This document shows positions 40,764 to 50,900 of a DNA stretch of 64,000 bases, piece after piece. The notes under the pieces are model-generated. The model ran no database searches and was not told the DNA's origin. It saw only the letters and a program-made list of their open reading frames with translations. The stretch lies in assembly GCA_041402045.1 (NCBI GenBank), contig JAWKSZ010000007.1, positions 62,001 through 126,000 of the forward strand. Direction: 5' to 3'. A program made the translations under genes and the position numbers. Origin of the DNA: JAGQRJ01 sp041402045. Its GTDB lineage: Bacteria; Planctomycetota; J058. Each line of letters starts with the position of its first letter. Position 1 is the first letter of the stretch.

Positions 40764-42655
40764 ACGCGCTCGCGGACCGGGGTGGCCTTCTGGCTCGAGC
40801 TGGGGGTCGGCGGCTCGAGGTGCACGGGCTCGGGCTGGATCAGTTGGCGGGCCGAGGGCCGCGGCTCCGCGGGCAGGATCCGGCTCGCGTCCTGGCGCAG
40901 GCGCACGAAGTCGCGGTGCCGGTCGAGAATGTCCGCGAGCACGGCCTCGGGCTCGGTCACGATCGCCTCGCCCAGGCAGCTCTCCACCGAGCGCTCGACC
41001 ACGCCCTCGAGCAGGGTCAGGCTGGTGTAGATCCGGCGCTCGATCACGCGCTCGGCGAGCGGCCACTCGAGCAGGCAGGTCACCACCAGGAACACGAGCC
41101 CGCCCTCGAGCAGGGGGATCGCGCCCTTGATGCTCTCGGCCACGCTCTGGGGGCTCCCGCTCTCGGGGAACAGGCTCCCGAGGAAGGCGTAGATCGTGGC
41201 GATCCCCACGCAGATCGGGAGCGCGTTCCACACCACGACCTGCAGCCGGCGGGTGGGCTCGTCGCCCTCCCCCGAGGTCTGCTCGAAGATCTCGTAGAAG
41301 CGGCGCGCGGCCTCGGAGCGCACCGAGGTCACGAGCGCGGCCACGCCCTGGGGGACCTGGGTGCGAATGAAGCGGTGCGAGGTGCGCAGCGGGAGCTGCT
41401 CGGCCTCGGGGCGGGTGGGCTCGAAGCCCAGGCGCCGGCCCTCCTGCTCGAAGCGCTCGAGCACGACCGCGACCCGCTTCTCGACCGAGGCGATCTCCAC
41501 CGCCCGCAGGCGCTCGCCCATGAGCTCCTCGAGGTCGCTGGAGGAGAAGTTGCGCGCGCGCACGAAGCCGGGCATCAGCAGCGAGCGCACGCCGTAGACG
41601 ATCCCCAGGAACACGCCGAACACCCCGGGGAACGCGGTCCCGAACAGGTAGCGCAGGACGTTGCGGAGCTCGAAGTCGTGGTGGATCGCGCCGAAGAAGG
41701 TGCGCGAGAGGTCGTTGGTCAGGTCGCGCAGGGTCTCGCCCCAGCCCAGGCGCCAGGTCTCGATCTTCTCGGGGACCTCCTCGGGAATGTGCTCGTCCAC
41801 CCGGGCCAGGAGCCCGCGCACGCGGTCGGCGAGCTTGGCCGCCTTGATCTCGCGGATCCGCACCCGGTCCAGCTCGCGCTCGAGCAGGTTGCGGAGCTCG
41901 GCCCAGTCGCCGGCGTCCGGGGGCAGGGGCAGGTCGTCGAGCACCGAGCGCCCGTCGACCTCGGCCTGCTGCTGCGCCTGGCGCACCGCGAGCGCGCTGA
42001 CCTTCAGCACCCGGGCGTCCGGGATCCCGTGCCGCGCCAGCTCGCCCTTGAGGTCGTCGGCGATCGCCTGGCCGTCCCCGGCGCGGTCGAGCTTGTTCAG
42101 CACGAACACGAACTCGATCCCCTCGCGGTGGTCGCGCAGGAGCTGGAACAGCTCCGAGCTGAGGTACTTCTCGCCGGTGACCACGCACACCGCGAGGTCC
42201 GTCGAGCGCAGCGCCTCGAGCAGGAGCTTCTTGTTCTCCTCGGCGGTGCTGTCGAAGTCCGGCGCGTCGATCACGACCTTGTCGCGCAGGAGCTCGCGCT
42301 GGTGCGGCACCAGCCGCGCGCGGCTCTCGAGCTCGCCCAGGCTCGCGCTCCCGTTCTCCTCGTGGAAGTAGGCGGTCAGCTCGCGGGTCGTGGGGCGCAC
42401 CGCGGCAGCCTGGGCCAGGTCCGCGCCGCCGAGCGCGTTGAACAAGGTCGACTTGCCCACGCCGGTGCCGCCCAGGAGCAGGATCCGGAGCGGGGTCTCG
42501 AGGGACGCCTGGCGCTCGCGGATCTGCTTGAGCAGCGCCTCGACCGAGGCCCGGTCGTGCTCGAGCTGGGGGAAGCAGCGGCTGGTGTGCACCCACTGCT
42601 CGATCCGCTCGATCAGCGGCGCGAGGCCGGTGGGGTCGGCGCGGCGCCGGCTCAC
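40760..42655 (-). CDS. Dynamin-like membrane GTPase B
   Basis: 631 residues from GTG 42655, overlapping the previous gene's stop (GTGA). GTPase motifs: G1 GGTGVGKS at 62-69, G3-like DAPDFDST at 130-137 and G4 NKLD at 187-190. A long helical stalk-like region follows, with two hydrophobic segments near residues 385 and 470-510 (ICVGIATIYAFLGSLF; GGLVFLVVTCLLEW) suggesting membrane insertion. The Pro-rich tail is hydrophilic. The architecture is that of bacterial dynamin-like or FtsH-associated 50S-type GTPases encoded in tandem pairs; a membrane-remodelling or stress role is inferred, not shown. Confidence 0.82.
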   Translation of the reverse strand: MSRRRADPTGLAPLIERIEQWVHTSRCFPQLEHDRASVEALLKQIRERQASLETPLRILLLGGTGVGKSTLFNALGGADLAQAAAVRPTTRELTAYFHEENGSASLGELESRARLVPHQRELLRDKVVIDAPDFDSTAEENKKLLLEALRSTDLAVCVVTGEKYLSSELFQLLRDHREGIEFVFVLNKLDRAGDGQAIADDLKGELARHGIPDARVLKVSALAVRQAQQQAEVDGRSVLDDLPLPPDAGDWAELRNLLERELDRVRIREIKAAKLADRVRGLLARVDEHIPEEVPEKIETWRLGWGETLRDLTNDLSRTFFGAIHHDFELRNVLRYLFGTAFPGVFGVFLGIVYGVRSLLMPGFVRARNFSSSDLEELMGERLRAVEIASVEKRVAVVLERFEQEGRRLGFEPTRPEAEQLPLRTSHRFIRTQVPQGVAALVTSVRSEAARRFYEIFEQTSGEGDEPTRRLQVVVWNALPICVGIATIYAFLGSLFPESGSPQSVAESIKGAIPLLEGGLVFLVVTCLLEWPLAERVIERRIYTSLTLLEGVVERSVESCLGEAIVTEPEAVLADILDRHRDFVRLRQDASRILPAEPRPSARQLIQPEPVHLEPPTPSSSQKATPVRERV

Positions 42656-44394
42656 GGGAGCTCCCCGCGCCCGAGGCTCGCGGCGGCGTGGTCGAGGCGC
42701 TCCAGCCGCGCCGGGTCGACCCCCGGCGGGAGGTGCTCCACGAGCTGCCGCCCCACCGTCGCGCGCAGGGACTCGAGGAACAGCGCGCCGCGCTTCTGGG
42801 TGAACTCCTTCTTCATGGACTGGTAGTGCAGGTGTCCGCCCGCGCTCTCGAGCACGACCTTGGTCGCGCGCTCGGTGGCGGTGCCGATCAGGAGGTCCCA
42901 GGGGCCGAGGCCGCCGGTGAGGTGCGCCGAGATCAGGCCGAACCCGATCTGCAGGAAGCCCTTCATCGCCCGCAGCGAGTTCCGCGCCAGCGGGTGCTTG
43001 TTCAACAGCTCGACGTGGCGCCGGGTCTCGTCCTCGACCCAGCGCTCGGTCTCGGCCTCGGCCTGCTTGGTGAAGGCGTCGACCTCGGCGTTCGACTGCT
43101 CGACCGAGACCCCGCCCAGGGTCGCGACCCAGCCCGGGACCGCCTGGCGCATGGTCCCCGCGTGAATGTAGGGCAGCTCGGTCACGTCGGCCCGCGCCGA
43201 CTCGAACAGCTCCTTGACCTTCTGGCGGTCGACCTCGGCCCGCGCCTCGAGCTTGGACTGCTTCGAGTTCTTGGACTGCCGCCCGCTCACCAGCCGGGTC
43301 AGGTTCGTGCCCATGAAGCCCAGGGCCCCGCGCACGCCGTCGTAGACCGAGTCGAGCACCGGGATCCGGAACTCGCGCATCAGCCGCTCGAACACCCGGT
43401 CCAGCTCGTAGAACTCGAGCGAGCGCAGGAACGCCACGTAGTCGTCGCGCCGGGCCTCGAGCACCAGGTCGACCTCGGCCCGGATCCGGTCGAGCTCCGA
43501 GAGCTCCTCCCGCAGCCGGCTCGTCACCTGGCTGAGGTCGCGCCCCAGGCTCACGCAGGCCCCGGACAGCGCGCGCTGGCGCAGGTCCTGGGCGTCTTGC
43601 TGGGGGTGGAACACGAGCTGGCGCAGCTCGCCGCGGTAGGGCGCGTCGGTGGTCGGGCTCGGCCCCTCGCGCTCGTAGGGCAGGCAGATCGTGGCCGCCT
43701 TGCCGCCGAGCCCCGGGACCACGACGGTGAGGAAGTCCTGCTCCACGTCCTTGTCCGCGCCCTTGTTGAGCACGCACGTGAGGCCCTTCTGCAGCTCCAC
43801 CGCGCGCTTGAGGTAGCGCACGCAGAGCTCGTCGTTGTACTTCTCGGGCGTGCTCACGAACACGACCTGGTCCGCGAGGAACAGCAGGTCCTCGGCCACC
43901 CGGCGGTTGCGGTCGTGGGTGCTGTCGATATCCGGCGAGTCGATCAGGACCCGCCCCGCGGCCTCGGGGTTCTCGTGCAGGCGCAGGAAATACGAGACCG
44001 GCGCCTCGCCCTCGACCTCGTGGGCCGCGTCCTCGGGGCGCTCGAGGGTCATGCGCGCGTAGCTCGGGAGCAGGACGCCCTCGGGAATGTTCGGCAGCTC
44101 GCTCCGGGGCACGTAGATCGTGGGCGCCTTGGTGTGCCGCGCCAGGGGCGAGCTGCTCCCGATCTTCTCGCCCACGAGCCAGTTGAACACCGTGGACTTG
44201 CCCACGTTGGTCCCGCCGGCGATCACCACGAACGGCGCCGCGTCGGGGGCGCGCCGGGACTCGAAGGTCAGCTTCACCCGCAGCAGCCGCGCCGTGCGCG
44301 AGAGCAGCGCCTCGTAGTCGGCGGCGCTCTCGGTCCCCGGCACGAAGGAGACGGCGGTCAGGTCGTCCTGGAGTTGGGTCAGCCCTTCGTTCAC
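42652..44394 (-). CDS. Dynamin-like membrane GTPase A
   Basis: 580 residues. G1 GGTNVGKS at 60-67, G3-like DSPDIDST at 152-159 and G4-like NKGADKD at 209-215. Helical stalk after about 270; a short hydrophobic patch near 480-500 (GFLQIGFGLISAHLTGGLGP) could touch membrane. First gene of the GTPase-GTPase-MFS operon. The G3 motif keeps the same D-x-P-D-x-D-S-T form in both GTPases, so they belong to one subfamily and may form a heteromer. The GTG start follows a TACACT box by 6 nt, suggesting a leaderless mRNA. Confidence 0.85.
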   Translation of the reverse strand: MNEGLTQLQDDLTAVSFVPGTESAADYEALLSRTARLLRVKLTFESRRAPDAAPFVVIAGGTNVGKSTVFNWLVGEKIGSSSPLARHTKAPTIYVPRSELPNIPEGVLLPSYARMTLERPEDAAHEVEGEAPVSYFLRLHENPEAAGRVLIDSPDIDSTHDRNRRVAEDLLFLADQVVFVSTPEKYNDELCVRYLKRAVELQKGLTCVLNKGADKDVEQDFLTVVVPGLGGKAATICLPYEREGPSPTTDAPYRGELRQLVFHPQQDAQDLRQRALSGACVSLGRDLSQVTSRLREELSELDRIRAEVDLVLEARRDDYVAFLRSLEFYELDRVFERLMREFRIPVLDSVYDGVRGALGFMGTNLTRLVSGRQSKNSKQSKLEARAEVDRQKVKELFESARADVTELPYIHAGTMRQAVPGWVATLGGVSVEQSNAEVDAFTKQAEAETERWVEDETRRHVELLNKHPLARNSLRAMKGFLQIGFGLISAHLTGGLGPWDLLIGTATERATKVVLESAGGHLHYQSMKKEFTQKRGALFLESLRATVGRQLVEHLPPGVDPARLERLDHAAASLGRGELP

Positions 44395-44400
44395 CCGTTC

Positions 44401-44406
44401 AGTGTA
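44401..44406 (-). promoter_or_regulatory. -10 box, leaderless start of the GTPase operon
   Basis: Minus-strand TACACT, 6 nt, then GTG 44394. Confidence 0.45.
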
Positions 44407-44455
44407 AACGTCTGCCCCCTCAGGCGCCCCTCGCGAGCGCGGACGTAAATTCTTC

Positions 44456-44851
44456 CAGCCCCAGCCCCAGCCCCTGCCCCTGCCTTCCTCCGTGCCCGTG
44501 TCCGTGAGGCTGTTGGTAGACCGCGTTCACCCTCTGAGCCGGAAGAAGAAGGGAACCGCCAAGGCCGCCAAGGACGCCAAGGCTCCGCCCTGTCTGCTCC
44601 TCCTCCTGGTTGGGAAGTGAGGCAGCAGCAGGACGTCGGTTCACGTCGTGTCTCTTGCCTGCGCGAGGTGACCGAATCAGCGGAGCCTTGGCGACCTTGG
44701 CGTCCTTGGCGGTTTGGTTTCCTGGTCCTGACGGCGCGGTTTCGCAACGTGCGCATGGGTTCAACCCAGACACGGAAGCTTCGCCCACACGGGACCGCGC
44801 CGGCGGTCGAAATCCGGGGGAGGGGCAAGGGCAGGGGCAGAGGCAGGGGGC
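44456..44851. repeat. GCCAAGG-type inverted-repeat element A
   Basis: Outer left: CCAGCCCC/CCCTGCC hexamers (44456-44492). Inner left 44554-44587 (ACCGCCAAGG units ending GGCTCCG) and inner right 44681-44715 (CGGAGCCTTGG units ending TTGGCGGTTT) are near-perfect inverted repeats of about 34 nt around a 93-nt core. Outer right: GGGGCAGGGGCAG tract (44815-44851), mirroring the outer left. It fills the divergent gap 44395-44956 apart from the start regions. No gene is seen inside. Confidence 0.82.
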
Positions 44852-44956
44852 TCCGCTGGGACCCTCCGTGCCTTGGGCGGGGGCGCGGTGTCCATACCCC
44901 AGACCGGCCCCCCAGCCGCGGTCCGCCCACTATGATCCCCGCACCCGAGGAGGCGC

Positions 44957-47900
44957 ATGACCCGCCACGACACCCCCCAACACGAGCCCTACGCCCTGGG
45001 CGCCGACCGCGACGCCTACCTCGAGCAGCTGATCCCGGGCAGCGACGACCACCGCTACTACACCTGCCTCGAGCTCCAGCACCAGGGACGGCTGGACGAG
45101 GTCCCGGCGCAGCTCGAGCGCTGGATCAGCGACCACGGGCGCGGACAGCGGGTGCGCGAGATCGAGCGGCGGCAGCTGCTCCTGCGCTGGGACGACGCCT
45201 CGCGCGAGACCCTGCGCAGCGAGCTGGGGCTGTCCTTCACCCACCAGCCCGACCTCCCCGGCGCCGAGGCGGTGCTGCCCACGGCCCTGCCGCCCAAGCT
45301 CACCGACGCCGACTGGCTGCTGCAGGAGACCTTCCGCCGCGAGGGGATCCAGGGGCTGAGCGGGCGCGCGCTGGAGCGGCTGCTGGACCCGGACGTGCGC
45401 AAGGTCCTGGGGCGCGGGCTGCAGATCGAGGAGCTGCGGACGCTGCTCCAGCGCCTCGAGCGCCCGGACCACCCGCGGCTGGTCGAGCTCGTGCTCACCG
45501 AGCTCGAGCACAAGCACTCGCGGGGCTTCGGCACGCTGCCGATCCACGGCAAGCTCCTCGCGGCGCAGCTCGAGGCCCTGGCCGCCAAGCGCCCGAAGCT
45601 CCTGGACGACGCCGCCTTCGTGGACCTGAACCTGGTCCAGCTCCAGCCGGGCCCCGACACGGCCTGGGAGCACGACGCCGCCGAGTACGAGGCCTACCTC
45701 GAGCGGCTGTGGGCCTTCGTCGACGGTCTCTCGGGGGCCTTCAACTCGCTCAAGGCCCACGTGCTCTACCACCGCCTGAGCTTCGACCGCCGCCAGGGGC
45801 GCTTCGACCGCACGCGCTTCCTGAGCTACCTGACCCTCCCGCGCCAGACCGGCTACGCGCACCCGGACTACCTGCAGCGCGAGGACCACAAGCGGGTGAT
45901 CGCCAAGCTCGGCCAGGACTTTCGCAAGGAGACGCTCCTGCCCCCCGTCCACGACGACGAGGAGCTCGTGCGCCACCTGTGCGAGCAGGTGTGGCGCGAG
46001 GGCGACGAGCTCCCCGGGCTCGAGGAGTCGATCCAGGGCTCGGTGCTCCGCCGCTGGCGCGCGGAGCTCCGGATCCTCGAGGGCCTGGGCGACGCCGAGG
46101 AGAACTACGCGCTCCTGAACGACCCCTCGGGCTACCAGCGGCTCAAGGAGCGGGTGGACCTGGCCTTCGCGCTGGAGAACCCCGCGCGCTTCGCCGCCGA
46201 CGCGCCGGTGAGCCTGGCCTACACCGTTAAGAACGTGACCCGGCTCCTGGTCAAGGTGTTCCGGATCAACGCGCTGAACTACGCGCTGACCCACGGGCGC
46301 GAGGTCGACAGCGACCTCGACCTGGACGGGCTCGTCGCCGCCCGCGAGCGGCTGGTCGAGTTCCCGGACGAAGCCCTGCGCCGGCGGCGCGAGCAGCTCG
46401 AGCTGCCCGAGCTCCAGGAGCCGGGGACCTACGTGGTCGAGCTGATCGGCGGCGGCAAGAGCAGCCGGGCCGTGATCCGCAAGGGCTGCCTGCGCTTCGT
46501 CGAGCGCGTGGGCTCGGCGGGGCACGTGCTCACGATCCTGGACGAGGCCGACCGCCCCCTGCCCGGGGCGAGCGTGTGGCTCGGGGGTCGGGCCTACCCC
46601 GCCGACGGCGAGGGCCAGGTGCGGATCCCGTTCAGCGAGCGCCCGGGGGGGCGCACCGCGATCCTGCGCCACGAGAGCGTGGTCACCGTCGAGCGCCTGG
46701 TGCTGGCCGAGGAGCGCTACGCGCTCCAGGCCGGGTTCCACGTGGGGCGCGAGCAGCTCGTGGCCGAGGGCGAGGCCGAGGTCCTGGTCCGCGCCCAGCT
46801 CACCCTGCGCGACACCCCGGTGAACCTGGAGCACCTCCAGGACGTGACCCTCGAGGTCCAGGCCACCGACCGCGACGGGACGACCAGCAGCCGCGTCGAG
46901 CGCGAGCTGAGCTGGTCGCACACCGGCGAGACGGTCCACGGGTTCAAGGTCCCGGCGCGCCTGGCGCGGGTGACCTTCGTGCTCCGGGGCACGGTGGAGA
47001 CGACCGTCGGCGAGCGCCAGGAGCTGACCGCGATCCGCACGCTCTCCCTCAACGGCGTGGAGCAGGAGCCGATCACCAGCGCCCTGCACCTCCAGCGCAC
47101 CGACCAGGGCTACGCGCTGCACCTCCTGGGCAAGAACGGCGAGCCGCGGCCGGGGGTCGCGCTGACCGTGCAGCTCTACTACCGCGAGCACTCGCTGCGC
47201 ACGGTGAGCCGGCACAAGACCGACCCCCAGGGCCGGGTGACCCTGGGCGGGCTGCCCCATGTGCTGTTCCTCGACGCGGAGTGCCCGGCGGCGGGGGCCA
47301 GCTCGCGCTGGACCCTGGCGCGGGGGAGCTGGGAGCTGCCCGACGCGCTGCAGGCGGCGGAGGGCGAGCGGCTCGAGGTCGCGCACCTGGGCGCGGCGAC
47401 GGAGCCCGCCCGCGACGCCGTGGCGCTGCTCGAGCGCCGCGGCGCGGGCTACCTGCGCGACCTGCGCAGCCTGGTGCGGCTCGAGGACGGCGCCTGGGTG
47501 CTCTCGGGGCTCCCCGCCGGGGACTACGCCCTGACCCTCAAGGAGCCGGGGAAGACGATCCCGATCCGGATCACCCGGGGGAGCACGGTCGCGGGCTGGG
47601 CGGTGGGCCAAAAGCGCCAGCTCGAGCGCTCCCCCGCGCGCCGGGTGCGGATCGCCGAGGGCCGGTGCGACGGGTCGACGGTGCGGTTCCGTGTGGCCAA
47701 CGCCGGCCCCCAGACCCGGGTGCACCTGCTCGCCACGCGCTTCGTGCCCCAAGCCCAGGCCGCCGACCGCCTGGCGCTGGGCGCCGCGGCGCTGCGCCGC
47801 ACCGAGGTCAGCCCGCTGCTCTCCGACTACCAGAACGGGCGCGAGCTCGGCGACGAGTACCGCTACGTGCTCGACCGCCAGCTCGAGCCCCAGTTCCCGG

Positions 47901-50900
47901 GGCACCTGCTCACCCGCCCGGGACTCCTGCTCAACCCCTGGGCGCGCCAGGACACCTCGACCGAGCTCCAGGACGCCAAGGGCGGCGGCGCCTTCGGCAG
48001 CGCCAAGAAGCGCAAGAGCCGTGAGGCCCGGGCGGAGAAGCCCCCGGCCCCCGAGCCCGAGGGCCCGTCGGGCGACCGGCTGTGCTTCGACTTCCTCGCG
48101 GAGCCCGGGCGCCTGCGGGCGAACCTGCGCCCCGACGCCGAGGGCTGGGTGGAGCTCGCGCGCAGCGAGCTCCAGGGTCACACCCTCGTGCGCGCGGTGG
48201 CGGTCGACCCCCGCGGCGTGGCCGCGGGCGAGGTCGCGCTCCCAGACGCCCCGCTGCCGACCAAGGACCTGCGTCAGCTCCTCGACTTCGACGCCGCGAC
48301 CCCCTACGCCCAGCGGCGCGAGGTCGACGTGCTCCAGGCCGGCGAGCGGCTGGTGATCGAGGACCTCGCCACCGCCGACATGGAGCGCTACGACACCCTG
48401 CGCCGGGTGTTCGACTACTTCCTCGCCCAGGGCGGGGCGCCGGAGCTCGCGGAGTTCGAGTTCCTCCTGCGCTGGCCCCAGCTCTCCCAGGACGAGCAGC
48501 GCGAGCGCTACGGCAAGTACGCCTGCCACGAGCTGCACCTGTTCCTGTTCCGCAAGGACCCGCGCTTCTTCGACGGCGTGGTGCGCTCCTACCTGCAGAA
48601 CAAGCTGCACAAGACCTTCCTCGATCGCTGGCTGCTGGGCGAGGACCTCGGCCGCTACCGGCGGAGCTGGGCCTACGGGGAGCTCAACACCCTGGAGCGG
48701 ATCCTGCTCGGGCGCCGCGGCGGCGGCGACGCGGTGGCGCGGCAGGTCGGCGAGGCGAGCGACCTCGACCCCCGGGACCCGGACGCCGAGGCGAGCTGGT
48801 TCCGCGCGGCGCTGGGGAGTCGCGGGCTGGCCGAGGACGACCTCGGCTTCGCCGCGGCCAAGCAGGTCGCGGTCAAGGCCAAGATGGACAGCATGGACCT
48901 CTCGGTCTCGCGCCGCTCGCGGCGGTCGTCGGCCGTCCCCGCAGCCAAGGCCATGGCCATGAGCATGGCGCCGCCGCCGGCCCCGGCGCCGCGCATGGAC
49001 CGCAGCGAGTCCATGCTCTCCGCGGGCGCCGCCATGCCCATGGAGTCCATGGAGGAGGCCCTGTCCGAGGACTACTTCGACATGGACGAGATGGAGGTCG
49101 CGGACGAGGCCTGGGACGACGACGACGTCGAGCGCGAGCGCGCGATCTCGCTCTACCGGGCGCCGGAGAAGACCCAGGAGCTGGCCGAACAGAACTACTA
49201 CCGGGTCCACCTCCGCGAGCAGGGTCCGGGGCTGATCTCGCCGAACGCGTTCTGGGCCGACTTCGCCCGGCACCAGGACGGGCCGTTCACCTCGCCCCAC
49301 TTCGTGCGCGCCACCGAGAGCCTGAACGAAATGCTCTGCGCGCTGGCGGTCCTGGACCTGCCCTTCGAAGCGGCGGCCCCTGACGTGAGCTTCGCCGAGG
49401 GGCGCTGCACGCTCACCGCCAAGAGCCCGCTGGTCGTGTTCCACGAGGAGATCAAGCCGACCCAGGTCGCCGCGGAGCCGGTGCCGATCCTCGTCAGCCA
49501 GAACTTCTTCCGCGCCGACGACCGCTACCGCTACGACGACGACGGCGAGCGCCGCGACAACTACGTGCGCGACGAGTTCCTGACCCACGTGGTCTACCTG
49601 GCTCAGGTCGTGCTCACGAACCCCACCAGCTCGCCGCAGAAGCTGGAGCTGCTCCTGCAGATCCCGCGCGGCGCGATCCCGGTCTCCGCCGGGTTCAAGA
49701 CCCGCGGGCGCGCGCTCTACCTCAGCCCGTATCAGACCGAGTCCGTGGAGTTCGCCTTCTACTTCCCCGCCCCGGGCGAGTTCCCCTACTACCCGGCCCA
49801 CGTGGCCAAGGACGAGGCGCTGGTCGCCCGGGCCGAGGCCGGCGTGCTCACGGTGGTGGTCACCCCGAGCAAGGTCGACGAGACCTCCTGGGAATACGTG
49901 AGCCAGCAGGGGACCCTGGACCAGGTGCTCGGCTACCTGGACGGGCACAACCTGGGGCGGATCGACCTCACGCGCCTGGCCTGGCGGCTCAAGGAGCGCG
50001 CGGCCTACGAGCGGATCCTCGGCGCCCTCGAGCAGCGCCTGACCTACGAGCCGCTGCTCTGGTCCTACGCGCTGCACCACGGCGACACCGAGCGCGCCGC
50101 GGAGTGGCTCAAGCACCGCGACGACGTGGTCCAGAGCCTGGGCGCCGCCTTCGTCTCGCCCTGGCTGCAGCTGGACCCGGTCGAGCGCCGGACCTACGAG
50201 CACCTGGAGTACGAGCCCCTGATCAACGCCCGGGCGCACCCCCTGGGCGGGCAGCGCGCGATCCTGAACGACCGCTTCGCCGCGCACTACCGCGCCTTCC
50301 TCCAGCGCCTGCGCTACCACCCCCAGCTCGACGACCGCGACTGGCTCGAGGCCACGGTCTACCTCCTGCTCCAGGACCGGATCGCCGAGGCCCTCGAGGC
50401 CCTGGCGCGGGTCGAGACGGGGCGGGTCGAGGCGGGGCTCCAGCTCGACTACCTGCGGGCCTACCTCGCGTTCTTCACCCGCGAGCTCGAGCGCGCCGAG
50501 CGGATCGCCAAGCTCCACGAGGACCACCCGGTGCCCCGCTGGCGCGAGCGCTTCGAGCGCGTGCTCGCGCATATCCGCGAGGCCGAGGGCGCCGCGCCGG
50601 TCGAGGGGGACCCCCGGGACCGCGACCAGCGCCAGGAGGCTCAGGCGTCCCGCGAGCCGGCCTTCGAGCTCGAGGTCTCGAGCGAGGGCGCCCGGGTCAC
50701 GAGCCGGAACCTGGAGGCGCTGACCCTGAACCTCTACCGCATGGACATAGAGCTCCTGTTCTCGCGCCAGCCCTTCGTGCAGCAGGAGACCGAGCAGTTC
50801 TCCTTCGTCGAGCCCAACCACACGGAGACCCTGCGCCTGGACCCCAGCGGGGAGACGCGGGTCGCGTTGCCCGCGGCCCTCGACGGGCAGAACCTGGTGG

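Noticed and set aside
44761..44790. tRNA T-arm-like TGGGTTCAACCCA
   Set aside because: No acceptor, D or anticodon arms at the right distances; it is a short palindrome inside an inverted-repeat element.
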